A stretch of DNA of 64,000 bases from Symbiobacterium thermophilum (lineage in GTDB: Bacteria; Bacillota; Sulfobacillia; DYFQ01). The DNA lies in NCBI GenBank assembly GCA_020725105.1, contig DYFQ01000002.1:47531-111530 (forward strand), given 5' to 3'. Below the pieces are notes generated by a model. The model did no database searches, had not been told where the DNA came from, and was given only the letters and a program-made list of their open reading frames with translations. The translations under genes and the position numbers were made by a program. This document shows, piece after piece, positions 45,013 through 55,233 of this stretch. Numbering within the stretch: the first letter of the stretch is position 1; every line of letters starts with the position of its first letter.

Positions 45013-45751
45013 GCTGGCCTCGTGCTCCGGCTGCCAGCTGGAACTGCTCAACGCCGAGGCGACTTTGCTGGACCTGGTCAGCGCCGTGGACCTGGCTTCC
45101 TTCCCGATGGCCCGGTCCAGGCTGGAAGAGGGCCCCTTCGACGTGGTGCTGGTGGAGGGGGCGGTGGTCTCCCACCGGGAAGAGGCGGCGCTGGAGCAGG
45201 CGCGCCGTGTAGCGGGACTGCTGGTGGCCGTGGGCGCCTGCGCCACCTGGGGTGGTCTCGTCACCTGGCGCCGGCTGGCGGGCGAGACCGCCTTTGCAGC
45301 CGCCTACCCCCATCCTGAACTGGTCCCGGCCGGGGCGATCCGCGCCGTCGGCGACGCCGTGCCGGTGGACCTGGCCGTCGGCGGCTGCCCGGCGGACCGG
45401 CGGGAGCTCCTGGAAGCCGTGGGTTGCCTGCTCGTGGGCCGGGCCCCCGAGTTGCGTTCAGGCCCCATCTGCGTCGAGTGCCGGTCGCGGGAGGTTGCCT
45501 GCCGGCTCGTCAGCTACGGGGAACCGTGCCTGGGTCCCATCACCCGGGCCGGCTGTGACGCCCTTTGCCCGTCACTGGGCAGACCCTGCAACGGCTGCCG
45601 GGGACCCGCCGATGACCCCAACGGGCCAGGGCTGGCCGAAGCCTTCCGGCGGGCCCGGATAGACGCCGAACCGGACAGCCTGGGACCCTGGGCCGTCGAA
45701 CTGATGAAGAGCCAGAGTCGGAGAAGCTGTGTCGGAGGTGACGGCCCGTGA
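44984..45751 (+). CDS. hydD: Group 3b hydrogenase small subunit (HydD-like)
   Basis: LKLASCSGCQLELLN, VGACATWGG, GGCPADRRELLEAV, GPITRAGCDALCPSLGRPCNGCRGPADDPN. Confidence 0.92.
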   Translation: MARPRLAVLKLASCSGCQLELLNAEATLLDLVSAVDLASFPMARSRLEEGPFDVVLVEGAVVSHREEAALEQARRVAGLLVAVGACATWGGLVTWRRLAGETAFAAAYPHPELVPAGAIRAVGDAVPVDLAVGGCPADRRELLEAVGCLLVGRAPELRSGPICVECRSREVACRLVSYGEPCLGPITRAGCDALCPSLGRPCNGCRGPADDPNGPGLAEAFRRARIDAEPDSLGPWAVELMKSQSRRSCVGGDGP

Positions 45752-47085
45752 AGGCACGGCGCATCCGGGTGGAGCCCCTCACCAGGGTGGAGGGCGAGGG
45801 CAGCCTGGACATCGTCGCCACCCGCGGCCACATCAAGGCCCTCCGGTTGAACATCTTCGAGCCCCCCAGGCTGTTCCAGGGCTTTCTCGTCGGCCGGCCC
45901 TGGTCGGCCGTTCCCGATCTGGTGGCCCGGATCTGCGGCATCTGCCCCATGGCTCACGTGATCACCTCCGTCCAGGCCCTGGAGGACGCCCTGGGCGTCG
46001 TGCCGTCGCCGGCCACCGTCACGCTCCGGCGCCTTTTGGCCCTGGGCGGCTGGATCCAGAGCCACGCCCTCCACGTGTTCCTGCTGGCCGGCCCTGACTT
46101 CCTCGGGTGCGACGACGCGGTCGAGGCCGCAGGCCGGCACCCGGACTGGGTGCAGCGCGGGCTCGCGTTGAAGCGCCTCGGCAACGACGTGGTGGTGGCG
46201 GTGGGCGGCCGGGAGGTGCATCCCGTCACCGCGGTGGTGGGCGGGTTCACCGCCGCCCCCGACGGAGCCGGTCTGGAGGCGCTGGCCCGGCGGCTGGAGG
46301 AAGCCATCGAGCCGGCCGTCGAAACCGTCGGGGAGGTGGCTGGTTTCCGCCGGCCGGCGCTCGACCGGGCGACGACCCACGCGGCTCTGGTGGACGCCGG
46401 CAGCTACGCCGTGAACACCGGCCGCTGGACCACGACCGGAGGGCTGCGGGTGACCGCCAGGGAGTACCGCAAGGCCGTCGAGGAGGTCCAGGTCCCCCAC
46501 TCCAACGCGCTGCACTCCCGGCTCCGGGAGGGCGGGGGAAGTTTCGCGGTGGGACCTCTCCCCCGCCTGAACCTGAACGCCGGGCGGCTGGGGCCCGAGG
46601 CCCGGGCGGCGCTGGAGGAAAGCGGGCTTCGACTACCTTCTTTCAACCCTTTCGACAGCATCGTGGTCCGGGCCGTGGAACTGGTAGAGGCGCTGGCCGG
46701 CGCCGCCCGTTGCTGCCGGGAACTGGCCGGCCAGCCGGACCTGGCCCGGGCAGTCCGCCCGGTGGAAGCGCCCACGCGGGACGGGTGGGGTGCGTCATTG
46801 ACCGAAGCCCCGCGGGGCACGCTGTATCACGCGTACGAACTGGACAGGGAAGGCCGGGTGGCCACGGCCGACATCACGCCCCCCACGGCCCAGAACCTCC
46901 GCCACATGGAACTTGACCTCTGGGCCCACCTGCCGCCGCTGCTGGCGGAGGGACAGGAGCGGCTAACCAGGCAGGCCGAGATGGTCATCCGCAGCTACGA
47001 CCCGTGCATCTCCTGCGCCACCCACTTCCTGAAGCTGCGGCTGGTCGAGGCGGCGGCGGACGAGGAGACAGCCTTGCATGCATGA
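45748..47085 (+). CDS. hydA: Group 3b [NiFe] hydrogenase large subunit (HydA-like)
   Basis: RIRVEPLTRVEGEGSLDIV, RICGICPMAHV, DPCISCATHFLKLRL. Confidence 0.95.
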   Translation: MKARRIRVEPLTRVEGEGSLDIVATRGHIKALRLNIFEPPRLFQGFLVGRPWSAVPDLVARICGICPMAHVITSVQALEDALGVVPSPATVTLRRLLALGGWIQSHALHVFLLAGPDFLGCDDAVEAAGRHPDWVQRGLALKRLGNDVVVAVGGREVHPVTAVVGGFTAAPDGAGLEALARRLEEAIEPAVETVGEVAGFRRPALDRATTHAALVDAGSYAVNTGRWTTTGGLRVTAREYRKAVEEVQVPHSNALHSRLREGGGSFAVGPLPRLNLNAGRLGPEARAALEESGLRLPSFNPFDSIVVRAVELVEALAGAARCCRELAGQPDLARAVRPVEAPTRDGWGASLTEAPRGTLYHAYELDREGRVATADITPPTAQNLRHMELDLWAHLPPLLAEGQERLTRQAEMVIRSYDPCISCATHFLKLRLVEAAADEETALHA

Positions 47086-47434
47086 ACTAGGCCTGATGGA
47101 ACGGATCGTCGCCCTGATCGTCCGGGACGCGACGCCACGCGGCATCCGGCGGGTGACCGACGTGTCGGTGGCCCTCGGCGCCGTGTCCCACGTCACACCG
47201 GAAGCCGCCCGGTCGGCCTTCGAGATCGTCAGCGCCGGCACCATCTGCCAGGGCGCCAGGCTTCACGCGAAGCCGGAACCCCTTGAGGGCTGGTGCCCCC
47301 GCTGCCGGGCGACGCGGCGGCCCGACCCGGGGGATCTGTCCTGCCCCCGGTGCGGGGGCGCGGTGGAGGTCCCGGAGGGAGCGTCAGGGATCCGCCTCCT
47401 GTCCTACGAGGGCGAGGGGCCGGAGGAGGGCTAG
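47078..47434 (+). CDS. hypA: Hydrogenase nickel-incorporation protein HypA
   Basis: [11 protein letters not shown] start and zinc site [20 protein letters not shown]. Confidence 0.94.
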   Translation: MHELGLMERIVALIVRDATPRGIRRVTDVSVALGAVSHVTPEAARSAFEIVSAGTICQGARLHAKPEPLEGWCPRCRATRRPDPGDLSCPRCGGAVEVPEGASGIRLLSYEGEGPEEG

Positions 47435-48636
47435 ATCAGGTGCATGGCCCGGCCCACCTGGTCAAAGACGTCCAGGGCGAAGTCAAGGTCCGCCCGGGAG
47501 TGGCCGGCCGAGATCATGGCCCGGATCCGGGCCTTGCCCCGGGGCACGGTCGGGAAGCCGATGGCCTGGGCAAAGACCCCAGCCTCGAAGAGCCGCCGGC
47601 TGAAGGCGGACGCCCGCTCCGCCTCGCCGATCATCACCGGGGTGATCGGCGTCTGGCTCCGCCCGGTGTCGAAGCCGAGTTCCCGCAAGCGTGTCTTGAA
47701 GTAACGGGCGTTGTCCCACAACCGTCGGACCAGGCTGTCGTCGGCCGCCAAGAGTTCCACGGCGGCCAGGTTGGCCGCCACGTCGGCGGGGGTCAGGGCC
47801 GAACTGAAGATGAAGGGCCGGCCGCGCTGCTTGAGGTACTCCACCAGCGCGGCGGACCCGGCCACGAAGCCACCCATCACGCCCAGGGCCTTGGACAGGG
47901 TGCCCACCTCCACGTGCACCCGGCCGTGCAGCCCGAAATGATCCACCACGCCGCGTCCGTGGGAGCCGAGCACCCCTTCGCCGTGGGCGTCGTCCACCAT
48001 CAGGATGGCGCCGTGGGCTGCGGCCAGGTCGGCCAGTTCGGGCAGGGGCGCGATATCCCCGTCCATGCTGAACACGCCGTCGGTGATGACCAGCTTGCGG
48101 CCGGGGCGGTCCCGATCCTCCTCGAGCAGCGCCGCCAGGCCCTGGGGGTCACAGTGGGGGTAGACCCGGATGGGGGCCCGGCTGAGCCGGCAGCCGTCGA
48201 TGATGCTGGCGTGGTTCAACTCGTCGGAGTAGATGACGTCGTCCTTGCCCACCAGCGCCGGGATGACGGCCAGGTTGGCCTTGAAACCCGACTGGAACAC
48301 CACCGTGGCCTCGGTACCCTTGAAGGCGGCCAGCCGCCGCTCCAGGTCCTGGTGCAGGCTCATGGTGCCGGCGATGGAGCGGACGGCTCCGGGCCCGACG
48401 CCGAACCGTTCCACGGCCTCGCAGGCCGCCTGCCGCAGCTTCGGGTGGTTGGCAAGGCCCAGGTAGTTGTTGGAGCACAGGTTCAGGACCTGGCGCCCCT
48501 CGATGCGGACCCAGGGCCCCTGGGGCCCTTCCAGCACCCGGATGACGTTGTACAGCCCGGCTTCTTTCAGGCGCTCCAGTTCGTCGGCCAGAAAGGCCAG
48601 GGCGTCCTGCTTACCCGTGGACGGTGACGGGCACAC
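47431..48636 (-). CDS. kbl: Glycine C-acetyltransferase (2-amino-3-ketobutyrate CoA ligase)
   Basis: [86 protein letters not shown]. Confidence 0.93.
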   Translation of the reverse strand: MCPSPSTGKQDALAFLADELERLKEAGLYNVIRVLEGPQGPWVRIEGRQVLNLCSNNYLGLANHPKLRQAACEAVERFGVGPGAVRSIAGTMSLHQDLERRLAAFKGTEATVVFQSGFKANLAVIPALVGKDDVIYSDELNHASIIDGCRLSRAPIRVYPHCDPQGLAALLEEDRDRPGRKLVITDGVFSMDGDIAPLPELADLAAAHGAILMVDDAHGEGVLGSHGRGVVDHFGLHGRVHVEVGTLSKALGVMGGFVAGSAALVEYLKQRGRPFIFSSALTPADVAANLAAVELLAADDSLVRRLWDNARYFKTRLRELGFDTGRSQTPITPVMIGEAERASAFSRRLFEAGVFAQAIGFPTVPRGKARIRAMISAGHSRADLDFALDVFDQVGRAMHLI

Positions 48637-49732
48637 GTGACTCTTCCTCCCTTACCGGCCGCTCCACGTCGTCCAGTTCCGCCGGGACCCCGTCCACCCA
48701 GAGGACGATCTTGCCGCAGGCGCCGGCGGACATGAGTTCCATCGCCTCGGCGAAGGCCTCCAGGGGAAACTGGTGGGTCAGGGCGGGAGTGACGTCCAGC
48801 TCGCCTGAGGCCAGCAGGGACCGGACGCGGTACCAGGTTTCGAACATCTTCCGACCGGTGATGCCGTACACGGTCAGGGCCTTGAAGATCACCAGCCGGT
48901 TGAGGTCGACCTCCACCGGACTCCGGTACAGGCCCAGCAGCGACACCCGGCCTCCCGGGGTCACGGCCTCGAGCCCCTGGGCCAGCGCCCCCGGATGCCC
49001 GGAGAACTCGGCGAAGACCTCGACCCCGTCGCCGCCGGTGAGCGCCCTCACCGCCTCCACCACCGCTTCCCGCCCGGGGTTGAGGGTCGTGGTCGCCCCG
49101 AGGCTCCTGGCAAGCCGCAGGCGGTAGTCGTTGACGTCCGTGGCGATGATGGGAAACGCCCCGGCCGCCCGGGCCACGGCAATGCCGAGCAGTCCCGCCG
49201 GTCCGCAGCCGGTGATCAGGAGGGACTTGCCGGTCACCGGCTCGGCAAGGACGGTGTCGACGGCGTTGCCCAGCGGTTCCTGGACCGAAGCCACGGCCGG
49301 GGGCAGGTCGGGGTCGTTCTTCCACACGACCGCGGCGGGAAGCTTCACGTACTCGGCGAAGCAGCCGTCGGTATGGACCCCGAGGATCCGCATGTTCTGG
49401 CAGACGTGCATCCGGCCGGTGCGGCACTGCAGGCACTCGCCGCAGGGCAGGTGGGTCTCGGCCGAGACGAAGTCGCCTACCCCGACGGACCGGACCTGCC
49501 GCCCCACCTCCACCACGTGACCGGCGAGTTCGTGGCCGATCACCTGTGGTGGCCGGATGGTCGCCTGGGACCACTCGTCCCACTCGTAGATGTGCCGGTC
49601 GGTGCCGCAGATGGAAGTGACCTTGACCTTGACCAGCACGTCGTCGGGACCGATGGTGGGTACCGGAACGCGTTGCAGCTCGAGACCGGGGGCCGGGCGT
49701 GGCTTGACCACCGCCCTCATCTGTGCTCCCAT
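48611..49732 (-). CDS. tdh: L-threonine 3-dehydrogenase
   Basis: [80 protein letters not shown]; next to kbl. Confidence 0.93.
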   Translation of the reverse strand: MGAQMRAVVKPRPAPGLELQRVPVPTIGPDDVLVKVKVTSICGTDRHIYEWDEWSQATIRPPQVIGHELAGHVVEVGRQVRSVGVGDFVSAETHLPCGECLQCRTGRMHVCQNMRILGVHTDGCFAEYVKLPAAVVWKNDPDLPPAVASVQEPLGNAVDTVLAEPVTGKSLLITGCGPAGLLGIAVARAAGAFPIIATDVNDYRLRLARSLGATTTLNPGREAVVEAVRALTGGDGVEVFAEFSGHPGALAQGLEAVTPGGRVSLLGLYRSPVEVDLNRLVIFKALTVYGITGRKMFETWYRVRSLLASGELDVTPALTHQFPLEAFAEAMELMSAGACGKIVLWVDGVPAELDDVERPVREEESRVPVTVHG

Positions 49733-50179
49733 GGCCAGTCCCCTCAGCAGACGTGGACCGCCAGCACGCGGTACTGGTGGTCCTCCGGGTCCTTCACCGG
49801 AGCGCCGGGTACTTCGGCGACGCGCAGCCGCGGCGCCATGTGGTAGAAGCCGAAGCTCTCCGAACGTAGGGTGGCCAGACCAGTAACCTGCCATCACCTT
49901 TCCGGGTCGCGCCCGCGCGCCCCGCGCCGGGTATTCGACGGGCGAGCGGCCCTCTTCCTGCCACGGCCCGCGGGCGGGCGGACCATCCGCGGTCAAGGGG
50001 GAGGGACGGCGGCGCGGCGCACCGAACCCGTCGCCCAGCAACGGAGAGGGGCGATCTTTTCCCGGAACTGGAGACGACTCCTCCCTCCGCCCCGAGCGGT
50101 TCGGGCGGCTAGCGGCGGGCCCGTGTAAAATGGAGCCGGGAGGGGCCTGCCGGCGGGCGGCCCCGGCCCGGCGGGAGGA

Positions 50180-50470
50180 ATGGCCATGCGGGTGCGGCTG
50201 TACGCGCGGTTTCGAGAACTGTCCGGCGGGCGGGAGCGGCAGGTAGACGTGGAGCCCAGCGCCAGCGTCCGCCAGGCCGTGGCCGCGCTCATCCGGCAGG
50301 TGCCCGACCTGGGCCCGGAGCTCTTTGACGAGCAGGGCAACCTCCTGCCCTTCGTCGGCGCCTTCCTCAACGGCCGGGACGTGAGGCACCTGGACGGCGG
50401 CCTGGACACCCCGCTGCGGAACGGCGACGAACTGGCCCTCTTCCCGCCCGTGGCGGGCGGGCGCCGGTGA
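50180..50470 (+). CDS. MoaD/ThiS-family ubiquitin-like sulfur carrier
   Basis: MRVRLYARFRELSGGRERQVDVEPSASVRQAVAALI...FLNGRDVRHLDGGLDTPLRNGDELALFPPVAGGRR. Confidence 0.9.
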   Translation: MAMRVRLYARFRELSGGRERQVDVEPSASVRQAVAALIRQVPDLGPELFDEQGNLLPFVGAFLNGRDVRHLDGGLDTPLRNGDELALFPPVAGGRR

Positions 50471-50724
50471 GCCGCCGGCAGGTGGTGAGGTTCCGCGGCG
50501 TCCCCGCCTGGGCCGTCCGGGACGCCCTGCTGGCCCTGGGGGGACGGCCGGGGCCTGACGGAAACGTCGAGGGCCCGGGCTGGCGGGCCGAACTGGAGAC
50601 CACGCAGGTCAGCGTGGGATCTCTCTCCCTCGCCGAGGTTTCCGTCGCCCTCGCGGGCCCGCAAGAGCTGGTTGTTTGCACGCTTGACGCCCTGCGCCGG
50701 AAACTGATGCGGACCGGCGGCTGA
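50467..50724 (+). CDS. Small 85-aa protein overlapping moaD-like gene, unknown function
   Basis: GTG overlaps the MoaD stop (GTGA); SRRQVVRFRGVPAWAVRDALLALGGRPGPDG...AGPQELVVCTLDALRRKLMRTGG. Confidence 0.6.
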   Translation: MSRRQVVRFRGVPAWAVRDALLALGGRPGPDGNVEGPGWRAELETTQVSVGSLSLAEVSVALAGPQELVVCTLDALRRKLMRTGG

Positions 50725-50794
50725 CGCCGGCCCGCATCCGACCTTCCAGGCCTGGCCCGCCCGGGCCGGCCGTCGCCGGCCCGGAAGGACGCCG

Positions 50795-52597
50795 CTAGAC
50801 GATACCCAGTTCCTTCAGCTTGGCCTCGGGCACCACGCCGTCCTTCCAGCCCCGGGCGGCGTAGTACTCGGCCAGCATGTCGTCGAGTTCGCACACCGAA
50901 CCCGAAGCGGCCCCCGTGCCGGGCTCCTTGAGGAAGCGCGGCGGCAGGCTGTCGTGGGCCCGGCCGAACCCGTTCTGGTTATTGTAGTAGCGCTCCAGGT
51001 TGTAGATGCGCTCGCCGGTACGCAGCACGTCCTCGGCGGTGATCCTGACCCCGGTCATGGCCGAGCACAGCGCCGCGTACTCCTCGGCGCCTACCGCGAA
51101 AGCCGAGAACTTGCAGATGTTCATGGAGTCGGAGAAGGCGTGCAGGTCCTGGAAGATCTTGAGCAGCGGGCCCTTGCCCTTCCAGGCCAGCGGGTCCGTC
51201 TTCTCCGGGATCCCCAGCACCTCCGAGGCCGGTGTGTAACCCCGGAGGTGGCAGGCGCCCCGGTTGGAGGTGGCGTACCCCAGGCCCATCCCCTTCAGGC
51301 CGCGGGGATCGTAGGCCGGGATGGCCATTCCCTTGCAGTGCATGGCCAGGTTCTCGTCACCGAAGGCCCTGGCCGCCCGCAGCGCGCCGCCGGCCAGGTG
51401 CTTGCCCAGGCCCTCGCCGCGCGCCGCCTGGTGGGTCAGCCGGACCATGGTCTCGCCGTCCCCCCACGGCACCGGCTCCTCGATGAGCCCGCGCTCGGCC
51501 GCTTCCATCGCCACCGAGAGGCAGTTGCCGAACTCGATGGTGTCCATGCCGTAGTCGTTGCACAGGTAGATCAGGTGCGCGATGGTGGCCCGGTCGCCGT
51601 TGCCGCAGTTACCGCCGAGAGCCCATGCCGACTCGTACTCGAAGCTCTCCATGCGGAGCTTGTTGCCGTCCAGGTCGACCTCGACTTCCTTCTTGCAGGC
51701 CACCGGACAGGCGTGGCACGTGGGGTCGGCCACCAGGACGTGCTCCTTGACGGCCTCACCGCTGATCTGGTCGGCCTTCTCGAAGTTGGTGGTCTTGGAA
51801 TTGCGGGTGGGCAGCGCGCCGATCTCGTTGATCACGTTCATCAGGACGTTGGTGCCGTACACGGACAGGCCGCCCTTGCGGGGACCGGTCACCCCGGACT
51901 CGTTGATGAGCTGCAGTTCCTTGTTGACGGCGTCGCGGAAGGCGTCGGCGTCGGCCGGCCGGGCCATGCCCTTGTCGGTGGCCTTGACGACGATGGCCTT
52001 CAGGTTCTTGGAACCCGCCACGCAGCCGGTGCCGCCGCGGCCCGCCGCCCGGTCCTGCTCGTTCATCCAGTTGGCGAAGCGGACCCCGTTCTCGCCGGCC
52101 GGACCGATGGCCATCACGCTGACGTCCCTGCCGCCGTGGGCCTCCGTCAGGAGCTTGACGGTCTCGTGGACGCCCCTGCCCCAGACGTGGGACGCGTCAC
52201 GGAGTTCCACCTTGCCGTCCTCGCAGAAGACGTAGACGGGCTTGGCGCTCTTGCCCTTGAAGACCAGGCCGTCGAAGCCGGCCCACTTGAGCCTGGCTCC
52301 GGACCAGCCGCCCATGTGGGAGTCAACCACGGTGCCGGTCAGCGGGGACTTGGTCACAAAGGCGATCCGTCCCGACATCTGTGCCCTGGTACCCACCAGG
52401 GGCCCGGTCATGGCACAGAGGATGTTGTCCGGCGACAGCGGGTCCACGCCGGGCCCGTTGTCGGTGACCAGCTTCACCCCCATGCCTCGACCGCCGACGT
52501 ACTTCCTGGCCAGGTCCTCGTCAACACCTTGGTACGTTACCGCCCCAGCGCTCAGGTCGATCCAGGCGATGCGGTTGGCGTAGCCCGGTAGGGCCAT
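50795..52597 (-). CDS. Tungsten-containing aldehyde:ferredoxin oxidoreductase (AOR family)
   Basis: GGRGMGVKLV, AMTGPLVGTRAQMSGRIAFVTKSPLTGTVVDSHMGG, AIGPAGENGVRFANWMNEQDRAAGRGGTGCVAGSKNLKAIVV, DPTCHACPVACKKEV. Confidence 0.95.
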   Translation of the reverse strand: MALPGYANRIAWIDLSAGAVTYQGVDEDLARKYVGGRGMGVKLVTDNGPGVDPLSPDNILCAMTGPLVGTRAQMSGRIAFVTKSPLTGTVVDSHMGGWSGARLKWAGFDGLVFKGKSAKPVYVFCEDGKVELRDASHVWGRGVHETVKLLTEAHGGRDVSVMAIGPAGENGVRFANWMNEQDRAAGRGGTGCVAGSKNLKAIVVKATDKGMARPADADAFRDAVNKELQLINESGVTGPRKGGLSVYGTNVLMNVINEIGALPTRNSKTTNFEKADQISGEAVKEHVLVADPTCHACPVACKKEVEVDLDGNKLRMESFEYESAWALGGNCGNGDRATIAHLIYLCNDYGMDTIEFGNCLSVAMEAAERGLIEEPVPWGDGETMVRLTHQAARGEGLGKHLAGGALRAARAFGDENLAMHCKGMAIPAYDPRGLKGMGLGYATSNRGACHLRGYTPASEVLGIPEKTDPLAWKGKGPLLKIFQDLHAFSDSMNICKFSAFAVGAEEYAALCSAMTGVRITAEDVLRTGERIYNLERYYNNQNGFGRAHDSLPPRFLKEPGTGAASGSVCELDDMLAEYYAARGWKDGVVPEAKLKELGIV

Positions 52598-52782
52598 GGA
52601 CGGGAGCCTCCCTTCTTCCCTTTGCCCGCATGACAGCGTTCCGCCGGGTGGCGGGACGGGCGCCGTGGTCTGGCAGGAGGGTGGTGTCGGCCCGCCACCG
52701 TCAGATGGGAATACGAACCTTGGGGGGTAAATACGCCGGGGTTAAAGGATAGTCCTTCCGGGTCGAGGCCGGCGCGGCGAAA

Positions 52783-54063
52783 CTAACCGGTCGGGTCCCG
52801 GCCCAGGAGCGCTGAGCGTTCCACCAGGCGCCGACACTTCTCGGCCACGGCTTCCGGCGACACGTGAACTCTGGCCGCGCCCGTGGCAACGGCCGTCCCG
52901 GCCACGGCCGCCGCCACCGCCGGCGCTACCCGGCGGTCGAAGGAGTTGGGGATGATGTAGTCGGGAGCCAGTTCAGCGTCGGCGACGAGGGCGGCGATGG
53001 CCCTGGCCGCCGCCTGCTTCATGGGCTCGTTGATGTCGGTGGCCCGCACGTCCAGGGCGCCCCGGAGGACGCCGGGAAAGGCCAGCACGTTATTGATCTG
53101 GTTGGGGAAGTCGGACCGGCCGGTGGCCACCACCCGGGCCCCGGCGGCCTGGGCGTCGTCGGGGTAGATCTCCGGCACCGGATTGGCCATGGCCATGATG
53201 ACGGGATCCTTGGCCATGGAACGGACCATGTCCATGGACACGGCCCCCGCGGCCGACAGGCCAATGAACACGTCGGCGCCCCGAAGCGCGTCGGCCAGGG
53301 TGCCCCGGACCCGGTCGGCGTTGGTCCGGCGGGCGACGGCCTCCTTGAAGGGGTTCATGCCCTCGGTCCGGCCCTCGTAGATGGGACCTCGGGTGTCGCA
53401 CAGGATGACGTCCCGGACGCCCATGTCCAGCAGCAGGTTGGTGGTGGCGATGCCCGACGCCCCGGCCCCGTTGAAGACCACCCGGACCCGGTCGATATCC
53501 TTGCCCACCAGCTTCAGGGCGTTGATGAGGGCGGCGGCGGTGACGATGGCCGTGCCGTGCTGGTCGTCGTGAAAGATGGGGATGGAAGTCTCCCGCTTCA
53601 GGCGGGCCTCCACCTCGAAGCAGCGGGGCGCGGAAATGTCCTCCAGGTTGACCCCGCCGAAGCTGGGCTCCAGCATCTTGACGACGAAGACCAGTTCATC
53701 GGGGTCCGTGGTGTTGATGCCAACGGGAAAGGCGTCGATGCCGGCAAACGCTTTGAACAGGAGCGCCTTGCCCTCCATGACCGGCATGGCCGCCGCGGGG
53801 CCGATGTTCCCCAGGCCCAGCACGGCCGTCCCGTCGGTGACCACCGCCACCAGGTTGCCCCGGGCCGTATACTCGAAGGCCAGGTCGGGATCGCGCTTGA
53901 TCTCCAGGCAGGCCTCGGCGACCCCGGGCGTGTAGGCCAGGCTGAGGTCGTCGTTGTTGCGCAGCGGGACCTTGGAGATGACCTCGACCTTGCCCTGGTA
54001 GTCCCGGTGAAGCTTCAGGGCGCGCTCGCGGAGCAGACGGACGGTCTCTTGCTTCAGGGCCAC
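52783..54063 (-). CDS. NAD(P)-dependent malic enzyme
   Basis: AYTPGVAEACLEI, TDGTAVLGLGNIGPAAAMPVMEGKALLFKAFAGIDAFP, FHDDQHGTAIVTAAALINAL. Confidence 0.95.
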   Translation of the reverse strand: MALKQETVRLLRERALKLHRDYQGKVEVISKVPLRNNDDLSLAYTPGVAEACLEIKRDPDLAFEYTARGNLVAVVTDGTAVLGLGNIGPAAAMPVMEGKALLFKAFAGIDAFPVGINTTDPDELVFVVKMLEPSFGGVNLEDISAPRCFEVEARLKRETSIPIFHDDQHGTAIVTAAALINALKLVGKDIDRVRVVFNGAGASGIATTNLLLDMGVRDVILCDTRGPIYEGRTEGMNPFKEAVARRTNADRVRGTLADALRGADVFIGLSAAGAVSMDMVRSMAKDPVIMAMANPVPEIYPDDAQAAGARVVATGRSDFPNQINNVLAFPGVLRGALDVRATDINEPMKQAAARAIAALVADAELAPDYIIPNSFDRRVAPAVAAAVAGTAVATGAARVHVSPEAVAEKCRRLVERSALLGRDPTG

Positions 54064-54228
54064 GGACTCACCCTCCCCCTTGACACCAGGGACCCGGGGT
54101 CGGTCTTAAACTTCCCTGAAAACAGCGATGCCGGCCGTGGACGGTGAGGTTGGGCGCATGGCGCGCGGGAAAGTCCGCCGGCCTGGCATGGACTCTCCCC
54201 CGACGTTATCAGGCCCTGGCAAGACGTG

Positions 54229-55233
54229 TCAATAGAAGCCACCCGACGCCAGCCGCCTGGCCGCGTCCAGCGCGAAGTAGGTAACGACCAGATCGGCGCC
54301 GGCCCGCTTGATGGCGGTCAGGCTCTCGGCCACCACCCGATCCTCGTCGATCCAGCCCCGGGCGGCCGCGGCCTTGATCATGGCGTACTCGCCGGACACG
54401 TTGTAGGCGGCCACGGGGTGGGGGAAGGTGTCGCGAACCCGCCGGATCACGTCGAGGTAGGGCAAGGCCGGCTTGACCATCACCATGTCAGCCCCCTCGG
54501 CCACGTCCAGGGCCACCTCCCGCAGGGCCTCCCGGGCGTTGGCCGGGTCCATCTGGTAGCTCCGCCGGTCCCCGAACCGCGGCGCGGAGTGGGCCGCCTC
54601 GCGGAAGGGACCGTAGAACGCCGACGCAAACTTGGCCGCGTAGGAGAGAATGAGCCGGTCTTCAAAACCTTCCCCGTCCAGCGCGGCCCGGATGGCCGCC
54701 ACCCGGCCGTCCATCATGTCGGACGGGGCCACCCCGTCGGCCCCGGCCCGCGCATGGGACACGGCGGCGCGGGCCAGCAATTCGAGGCTCCGGTCGTTGT
54801 CAATCCGGCCGTCCGGGGTCACCACTCCGCAGTGGCCGTGGTCGGTGTACTGGCAGAGGCAGACGTCGGTCAGCACCAGCAGGTCGGGCCGGGCCTCTTT
54901 CACGGCCCGGATGGCTGCCTGGACCACGCCTTCGTCGTCGTAGGCTTCCGACGCGTGGGGGTCTTTGCGCGCCGGTAGCCCGAACAGGAGGACGGCCTTG
55001 ATCCCGGCGCCGGCCACTTCCGCGGCAACCTCCGGGACGCGGTCGACCGACCAGTGGTACTGGCCGGGCATGGCGGGTATCTCCTCCCGGAGCCCGCTGC
55101 CCCACGTGGCAAACAATGGGTACACCAGGTCGTCGGCGGTCACGGTGGTCTCGCGGACCAGGCGCCGCACCGCCTCGCCGCGCCTGAGCCGGCGCAGGCG
55201 CAGGCGGGGAAAGCCGGCCTGTTCCCGGGTCAC
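54229..55233 (-). CDS. hemB: Porphobilinogen synthase
   Basis: [75 protein letters not shown]. Confidence 0.96.
   Translation of the reverse strand: MTREQAGFPRLRLRRLRRGEAVRRLVRETTVTADDLVYPLFATWGSGLREEIPAMPGQYHWSVDRVPEVAAEVAGAGIKAVLLFGLPARKDPHASEAYDDEGVVQAAIRAVKEARPDLLVLTDVCLCQYTDHGHCGVVTPDGRIDNDRSLELLARAAVSHARAGADGVAPSDMMDGRVAAIRAALDGEGFEDRLILSYAAKFASAFYGPFREAAHSAPRFGDRRSYQMDPANAREALREVALDVAEGADMVMVKPALPYLDVIRRVRDTFPHPVAAYNVSGEYAMIKAAAARGWIDEDRVVAESLTAIKRAGADLVVTYFALDAARRLASGGFY

Noticed and set aside
43150-45264. 704-aa minus-strand ORF
   Set aside because: Antisense to hydB/hydG/hydD; no motif support.
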